64,000 nt of DNA. Source: Halalkalibacillus halophilus DSM 18494 (GTDB lineage Bacteria; Bacillota; Bacilli; Bacillales; Alkalibacillaceae). Each line of letters begins with the position of its first letter. Position 1 is the stretch's first letter. The DNA lies in the NCBI RefSeq assembly GCF_000423105.1, contig NZ_AUHI01000006.1:62001-126000 (forward strand), read 5' to 3'. Of the stretch, positions 59,478-64,000 are shown piece by piece. The notes beneath the pieces were generated by a model. The model worked only from the letters and a program-made list of their open reading frames with translations, ran no database searches and was not told the origin of the DNA. A program made the translations under genes and the position numbers.

Positions 59478-59942
59478 ATGGAGGAGTTGATTCAAATGGC
59501 ATTCGATTACAACATGGATTTTGATAATATAGATTTTCGTAAAGAACCCGACAAATATAGAGTTGGACGTGGGGAGCAAGGCGTTTTAATGGTGGAACCG
59601 TATAAAGGTGAGATCCTTCCACACTGGCGATTTAAAACACCCAAAATCGCAAAAGAATCCTCAGAAAAAATATATGAAATGTTTGAAGCGTATAAACGAA
59701 ACGGGGATTTTGTTGGCATGGATATGGCACGGAAGTTTATCCAGATGGGCCACACACGTGCACGAAGATACGCTAATTATAAAGGCGGAAAGAAATACGA
59801 CGAGAATGGGGAAGTCAAGGAACGGGATATTGATGAGGAGAAAGCAGAAGCTGCGCGGATTTTCGAAGAGAAGTGGAAGATCGTACGTAACGACGAAGAG
59901 TACCTGAAACAAAAGAAGGCTCACCAGAAAAAGTATGGATGA
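59478..59942 (+). CDS. DUF4385 protein
   Basis: A 154-residue protein matching the DUF4385 pattern: 'NIDFRKEPDKYRVGRGEQGVLMVEPYKGEILPHWRFKTP', then 'FVGMDMARKFIQMGHTRARRYANYKGGKKY', and a helical C-terminus with EEKWKIVRNDEEYLKQKKAH. Function is unknown. The start at 59478 has AAAAGGGG in place; a second ATG at 59496 follows GGAGGAG and is also possible. It is convergent with the SDR gene, with 10 bp between their stops. Confidence 0.85.
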   Translation: MEELIQMAFDYNMDFDNIDFRKEPDKYRVGRGEQGVLMVEPYKGEILPHWRFKTPKIAKESSEKIYEMFEAYKRNGDFVGMDMARKFIQMGHTRARRYANYKGGKKYDENGEVKERDIDEEKAEAARIFEEKWKIVRNDEEYLKQKKAHQKKYG

Positions 59943-59952
59943 GCCTCTGCCT

Positions 59953-60495
59953 TTAAGGTCTTTTTTCCCAAGGTTCTATGGTTCCTACAATGGTCACTTT
60001 TTGCTTAGTCTCAATCGCTGAAATTACCCCTTTTGAGATTTCAATATGGTTGAGCCAGCGAGAATCTTCATTTTCAAGAATAAAGCCTAGGATAATTTGA
60101 TGGTAAACAGCTTGTTCACTTATCTTCGGTTTTTCTTTAGGAATCTGTTTAGTACTTCCTTTAATATGATATAACTCATAGGTAGAAACAGACTTACTAA
60201 CGACACCATCCACGACCTCTAAGGCATCAGGTGCAGAAGAGTGAATCCAAGCTACGACGACATCGATTGGACCATGTTCATTAATCGCTTGTTGAATATG
60301 TCGCTTCAATTCTTCCGAGTCACGGTAATCGACTGAGATTAGTGTGGCGGCCTCTGCTTGGACATCCCCATTTAATACTTTTTCAAGCTTTTTCCGCTTC
60401 CGTCCGATAATTGAAGTATGTTCGGCACGAGTTGTTAACCAACGGGACGCTTCTTTAAGCATTCCAGACCCTCCGATTATTAACACATGTTTCAT
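59953..60495 (-). CDS. Short-chain dehydrogenase-like protein
   Basis: A 180-residue protein from the second ATG (60495). It has a nucleotide-binding start KHVLIIGGSGMLKEASRWL and a second strand with SIIGRKRKKLEKV, typical of SDR enzymes binding NADPH. It lacks a clear YxxxK pair and is shorter than usual (about 240), so catalysis is uncertain. It has GAGGTGATCGC as ribosome site. It is downstream of the GNAT gene by 29 bp on the same strand. Confidence 0.75.
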   Translation of the reverse strand: MKHVLIIGGSGMLKEASRWLTTRAEHTSIIGRKRKKLEKVLNGDVQAEAATLISVDYRDSEELKRHIQQAINEHGPIDVVVAWIHSSAPDALEVVDGVVSKSVSTYELYHIKGSTKQIPKEKPKISEQAVYHQIILGFILENEDSRWLNHIEISKGVISAIETKQKVTIVGTIEPWEKRP

Positions 60496-60524
60496 TGCGA
60501 TCACCTCTTTTTAATTACTAAGAC

Positions 60525-61403
60525 TTAACCTTTACCTTTTAAAGACTTCATATAACAAACAAGTTGATGTTTTCGTTCAAATCCTGACTTCAAATAGAGC
60601 CCAATTGCGCCTTCATCCTTAGCATTAACACATAAGGCCACGGAGTTAATTTCTTCAAACGATAACATCCAAGCTAACGCCTCTTTCATGAGTTGTTTCC
60701 CAATTCCTTTACCTCGTTCTGAAGGATCCACAGCAAAAAATTCAATACTCGCATCACTCACTTCAGGTTCAACCTCGACATAAATATAACCGATTAGTTG
60801 ACCTTCCTCATTAAGTTTCACAAATACTTTACGATGTTCGTTCATACGTTCAATAATTTGGGCACCGTTATAATATGTTTTCGGAAATTCTTGATCATGA
60901 AGGGTGATGAAGTTGTGATGTTGCTCAGCAGAAAGCTCATTGTGGTCTGTGTTCGAAGCATCCTCTACCTCAGAATAAGTTAAAATAAGCTGTTCACTAT
61001 GTTTTTGGAAATCAGCCTCACGCGCCAGCTGATTAACCACTTCATTTTGGTGATTTGGAAACAGCTCCAAAGAGTCAATACCATCTGGAATATAGGAAAG
61101 CATACCCTTCCACAATTTATGTCGCCACTCTTCATAACCATCCTTGATAAACGGACCCCAAACTTCAGCATTTTTATTTGAAAAATCGGCATCAAACCCA
61201 AGGACTCCTACAAGTTGATCCTCATCATAGGTAACAAGAAAACTTTCAGTGTATGCCAAATCCAATTCTGATTTCATATCATGTTTAATAGATTCGACTT
61301 CTTCCCCACAGAAACCGATATGTGTATGATCCTCACGATTATGCTTAGAGATAAATTCGCTTACTAAATCTAACTCCGATTCCTTCATCGTTCTTATTTT
61401 CAC
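60525..61403 (-). CDS. GNAT acetyltransferase with N-terminal extension
   Basis: A 292-residue protein with two GNAT-like parts. The C-terminal half is a clear acetyltransferase: 'IEFFAVDPSERGKGIGKQLMKEAL' (acetyl-CoA loop RGKGIG), then 'VNAKDEGAIGLYLKSGF'. The N-terminal half resembles a degenerate second copy ('VTYDEDQLVGVLGFDADF'). Substrate unknown. GGAAGAGA precedes the ATG. It lies 33 bp after the transglutaminase-like gene on the same strand. Confidence 0.85.
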   Translation of the reverse strand: MKIRTMKESELDLVSEFISKHNREDHTHIGFCGEEVESIKHDMKSELDLAYTESFLVTYDEDQLVGVLGFDADFSNKNAEVWGPFIKDGYEEWRHKLWKGMLSYIPDGIDSLELFPNHQNEVVNQLAREADFQKHSEQLILTYSEVEDASNTDHNELSAEQHHNFITLHDQEFPKTYYNGAQIIERMNEHRKVFVKLNEEGQLIGYIYVEVEPEVSDASIEFFAVDPSERGKGIGKQLMKEALAWMLSFEEINSVALCVNAKDEGAIGLYLKSGFERKHQLVCYMKSLKGKG

Positions 61404-61436
61404 TTTTGTCTCTTCCTTTCAAACTACTAAATAGCT

Positions 61437-62015
61437 TTATCCTTTTACTGCTAGCTGGTGAATACACGCTTCTCTAATCTTCCAAATTTCATCAGGTGTA
61501 TATTTAGGTTCTAACCCATTCTTTTTTATCCAGTGAGAAATATAACTTTGATGATACTCTTCTTTGTCTGCGCCGATCTGCCATGGTCTAATTGCCTTCT
61601 CATCCAAAAAGTAGCTAATTTCGTTCTCAGAGGTTTCACTTCTAGTAAAATCATAATGTTGCCCCTCATACTTCAAATAGCAGTGTGCTTCTGGAAGCGC
61701 CTTCAGATTATACTTTTCTAATACCTCTCCTATACCAGGCGTATTAATCCCATCCATTTCGTAAATCCCAGTAAACAGTAGAATATCTTCTACGTTTTGC
61801 TCTTCACATAATTTAGCCAGGGCCGCATGTTTAGTACTACACGTACCAACCTCTTCTTTAAACATAAGATAGTAATTACTTCGATCAGAATTCCTACCAT
61901 ACGGTAAGTTCCCGGCATAGTGAATAGCCTGATGGAAATCTTGTACACCTATTTTATAAAAGCAATCAGAAACGGGGCCTCTGTTTTTGATTGTGAAGTT
62001 TGGTATTTCATTCAT
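61437..62015 (-). CDS. Transglutaminase-like superfamily protein (predicted)
   Basis: A 192-residue protein from ATG 62015, 10 bp after AAGGAG; the GTG at 62024 is only 1 bp from that site. A Cys-His-Asp series looks like the transglutaminase-like triad: Cys in GTCSTKHAALAKL, His in PEAHCYLKY and Asp in QHYDFTR. I do not recognise a named family, so the call rests on this motif order. It is coupled to the HAD gene, 14 bp upstream. Confidence 0.55.
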   Translation of the reverse strand: MNEIPNFTIKNRGPVSDCFYKIGVQDFHQAIHYAGNLPYGRNSDRSNYYLMFKEEVGTCSTKHAALAKLCEEQNVEDILLFTGIYEMDGINTPGIGEVLEKYNLKALPEAHCYLKYEGQHYDFTRSETSENEISYFLDEKAIRPWQIGADKEEYHQSYISHWIKKNGLEPKYTPDEIWKIREACIHQLAVKG

Positions 62016-62029
62016 TCCTGTCACGCTCC

Positions 62030-62686
62030 TTAATACTTGAGAGCTAAAGTTCCAGTCAATTCATTTAAACTTGTTATAACATAATCAGCTTTTTTCATCT
62101 CTTCTGGTTTCGAAAAATCAAATGAACAACCAATCGCAACTAGTCCGTTATCTTTAGCCGCACGTATATCTGACAGACGATCGCCAACGACAGCACCACT
62201 CGTCACCTTATTCTCCTCGATAATCTTCTCTACTAAATCTGATTTATTATTAGATGATATTAGCTCAATGCTGTAGACCCCTTTAACCCATCGATTAAGC
62301 TGATAATAACTGACAATCGAGTCTAAATAGTCTACCAACCCGTTGCTTGCTATAAAAATATCATAACCCTGATCATGCAAATCCTTTAATAGATTTTCTG
62401 TCCCTGAATAGAGCGCGCCTTTACCTTTTTCAATACTCTTTACTAGATTCGCTAAAAATAATTGATCTACCTTTTTTTGCGTCTCTTTATTTTGCTTTGG
62501 TAACAACGTCTCCCATACTTCTGGAAGAGGAACCCCCATAATATTTTGGTACTCTTTTAATGGAGTTTCTCCCTCCCACTGGCCGTTTTTACGTAAATAC
62601 TCAAACGTTTCTTCAAGGGCACTTTCCAATACTTGATTAGTTTGAAATAACGTCCCATCCATATCAAATATAACTGCTTGATTCAT
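62030..62686 (-). CDS. HAD-family phosphatase
   Basis: A 218-residue HAD hydrolase from ATG 62686. Motif I is VIFDMDGTLF, motif II in IFIASNG, motif III Lys in 'NNKSDLVEKI' and motif IV GAVVGDRLSDIRAA. A helical cap lies between motifs I and II. It resembles phosphoglycolate phosphatase (Gph-like) and beta-phosphoglucomutase; the latter is less likely, given the neighbours. It probably dephosphorylates small sugar or metabolite phosphates. Confidence 0.88.
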   Translation of the reverse strand: MNQAVIFDMDGTLFQTNQVLESALEETFEYLRKNGQWEGETPLKEYQNIMGVPLPEVWETLLPKQNKETQKKVDQLFLANLVKSIEKGKGALYSGTENLLKDLHDQGYDIFIASNGLVDYLDSIVSYYQLNRWVKGVYSIELISSNNKSDLVEKIIEENKVTSGAVVGDRLSDIRAAKDNGLVAIGCSFDFSKPEEMKKADYVITSLNELTGTLALKY

Positions 62687-62743
62687 TGCCACGTCTCCTA
62701 GCTGTAGAATTCTTATTTTGACTAAATAATTTTCACTTCTAAG

Positions 62744-63496
62744 TTAGTTATTCACCCAATATTCCGTGCAATCTTTACTTCGATCCATAAACCCGTACTC
62801 AATTAAATACCGACGAATGGTAGCGAAGTCGTCGTGGGCTTGTTTTAACTGTTCATTCACTTCTTTTTCTGTATAGGTCTTACCTTGATCAAAACGATTC
62901 ATAATTTCTCTTAATACGACTAATTTTCTCTTCTCTTTACTCGGAAAGTTTGATAATTTCCCATCTAAACCATCCTTAAAATAAGTGGAGAGAATTTTCT
63001 CCCGTTCCTGTTCCGTTGTTGCGTAACGATCATCCACCATAGTTGCCCCCTTGTGATATGGAATGAATTCTTCTTCCTTCTTTTCTAGTAGATTCATAAT
63101 CGATAAAAATGCTTTAGCCTGTTTCTCTTTTTCTCTTAATTTAAAACGGTGGTTACGGATGGTAGATGCACTGCCACCTTCTAGTGAATTCACGATCTCT
63201 TTATCTGATTTTCCTTGCTTAAAATAATGTAAGAGTTCTTTTTGGTGATCGGACAAACCATTCCACTTTTTGTCTAGACTAATAAGATAATCAAACATCG
63301 AGCCGTGTTGTTCATGAATGTGAGCTTTCATCGCTTTTTTCGCTTCACACCAAAGCTCACCAAAAGGGTAAATCACACCCTGCTCATATGTTTGACCACA
63401 TATTAAACACGAAAAAATTTCTGTAACCTCATCAAAAATATAACCTGATTGCATTTCTTCAACCGACGCCGTCCAAAACTCTTCTGATTTCTCCAT
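62744..63496 (-). CDS. DUF2087 transcriptional regulator with zinc-finger-like N-terminus
   Basis: A 250-residue protein from ATG 63496 (AAGGTG upstream); the frame upstream to 63538 has no site. Residues about 28-60 hold a CxxC plus later Cys and His residues (FSCLICG, LWC, HIHEQHG), like a zinc ribbon. Then comes a LuxR-type HTH (LSDHQKELLHYFKQGKSDKEI) and a C-terminal DUF2087 domain with 'SKEKRKLVVLREIMNRF' and 'DDFATIRRYLIEYGFMDRS'. DUF2087 is a known partner of HTH domains in Bacilli. The target is unknown. It is divergent from the next gene, with array A8 between. Confidence 0.85.
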   Translation of the reverse strand: MEKSEEFWTASVEEMQSGYIFDEVTEIFSCLICGQTYEQGVIYPFGELWCEAKKAMKAHIHEQHGSMFDYLISLDKKWNGLSDHQKELLHYFKQGKSDKEIVNSLEGGSASTIRNHRFKLREKEKQAKAFLSIMNLLEKKEEEFIPYHKGATMVDDRYATTEQEREKILSTYFKDGLDGKLSNFPSKEKRKLVVLREIMNRFDQGKTYTEKEVNEQLKQAHDDFATIRRYLIEYGFMDRSKDCTEYWVNN

Positions 63497-63645
63497 AAAA
63501 TAAACACACCTTATTAAAGTTTGTTTAATTATAAACATATTTTATTTTTGTTTGCAAATTACATTAAATTAAATGGATTGGTAACATAGTCTTCGTGAGG
63601 GAAAATTAAGGGGTTAACCGGATGAGGTAAACTATCAAACATTAA

Positions 63646-63952
63646 TATATCAACGGTCGCAAGCCTTTATCAGCCGTCACTTTCATATATCAGCGGTCGT
63701 TATCACTTATCAGCCGTTACCACCATATATCAGCAGTCGCTACCACTTATCAGCCGTTACATCCATATATCAGCAGTCGCGCACACTTATCAGCCGTTAC
63801 ATCCATATATCAGCAGTCGCGCACACTTATCAGCCGTTACATCCATATATCAGCAGTCGCGCACACTTATCAGCCGTTACATCCATATATCAGCAGTCGT
63901 TACAACTTATCAGCCTCACAACAATTTATCAGTCATCGCATCCTCATAATCA
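63646..63952 (-). repeat. Phased intergenic array A8 (TATCAG class, 40-bp dimers)
   Basis: About 16 units. TATCA words start at 63648 and then every 20 bp to 63908, then 63927 and 63948. Units alternate between ATATATCAGCAGTCGCGCAC-like and ACTTATCAGCCGTTACATCC-like halves. Three 40-bp units are identical from 63764 to 63883, so this array has been homogenised or expanded recently. It fills most of the 498-bp gap between the DUF2087 gene and the gene at 63995. From 63539 to 63645 nothing else is recognisable. Confidence 0.9.
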
Positions 63953-63960
63953 AAGTAATG

Positions 63961-63969
63961 TGGTAAAAT
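63961..63969 (+). promoter_or_regulatory. Extended -10 element of the last gene
   Basis: TGGTAAAAT (63961-63969) is an extended -10 element placed just downstream of array A8 and 26 bp before the ATG at 63995. The -35 region, if any, would lie in the last units of the array. Confidence 0.5.
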
Positions 63970-63994
63970 AAGGATAAATTAAGGAGGAACGTTC

Positions 63995-64000
63995 ATGATC
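63995..64000 (+). CDS. Start of a gene cut by the window end
   Basis: ATG ATC at 63995-64000 is preceded by AAGGAGGAA at good spacing (about 6-8 bp). Only two codons are in the window, so the product cannot be named. Confidence 0.6.

Noticed and set aside
63646..63952. CRISPR array, because of evenly spaced near-identical units
   Set aside because: The unit is 20/40 bp with no unique spacers; variable positions are degenerate copies of the same word, and no cas genes are present.

Overview
The window reads as chromosome from an AT-rich, low-GC Gram-positive bacterium of the Bacillaceae. Support comes from strong AGGAGG-type ribosome sites, TTG/GTG starts, sigma-D and sigma-B type promoters, and B. 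subtilis-like genes (DesKR/Des, YfkAB, YusW, YtkA-like, YaiI/YqxD, TrhO/YbfQ). Very acidic lipoproteins and the gene set suggest a halotolerant genus of the Halobacillus/Pontibacillus/Virgibacillus type. That genus guess is inference. I saw no rRNA, tRNA, CRISPR array, prophage or insertion sequence. The window ends cut one gene on each side (3-188 and 63995 onward).

Layout. 0-7 kb: HEAT-repeat gene tail, Eis-like acetyltransferase, a YtrA-type GntR/ABC operon, a sigma-D driven cheW-mcp pair, and a YaiI homologue. 7-14 kb: amidase and P1 peptidase downstream of desK-desR, the des desaturase with tandem dyads upstream, a YtkA-like lipoprotein, a CBS protein and a ferritin-like protein. 14-19 kb: TetR-controlled two-gene ABC exporter and a lipoprotein. 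19-31 kb: DJ-1 family protein, MscS channel, a sortase with its substrate, a dicarboxylate/amino acid symporter, YfkAB radical SAM protein, an unusual MurE-like ligase, TrhO, a HEAT protein and a C45 hydrolase. 31-36 kb: Fic toxin with VbhA-type antitoxin, a 22-residue membrane peptide, ferredoxin and a second YtrA-type ABC operon. 36-47 kb: circularly permuted ATP-grasp/alpha-E/transglutaminase operon, a 1065-residue exported glycoside-hydrolase-like protein, aldehyde dehydrogenase and RF3. 47-64 kb: YusW-type lipoprotein, small membrane proteins, an MFS gene broken by one TGA codon, a cysteine-free YeeE/YedE homologue, a four-gene operon of two DNA glycosylase-like proteins with an ATPase and an HD hydrolase, and a run of housekeeping-type enzymes ending in a DUF2087 regulator.

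The most unusual structure is between the genes. All eight non-coding gaps of about 220 bp or more hold an array of short degenerate units with a strict 20- or 20/21-bp period, about two helical turns, around a shared YNGATA word (or its complement TATC). The arrays fall into three word classes (TGGATA; CTGATA/TATCAG; GTCTGAT/GTTCGAT), and copies of one class recur kilobases apart with the order of unit variants kept. Six of the eight lie between convergent genes. Each of these six gaps has one clear intrinsic terminator on one side and the array on the other. I know of no description or function for this element.

Starts were re-chosen by ribosome site where the longest open frame was not convincing. 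Family names come from motif recognition, not from database searches.
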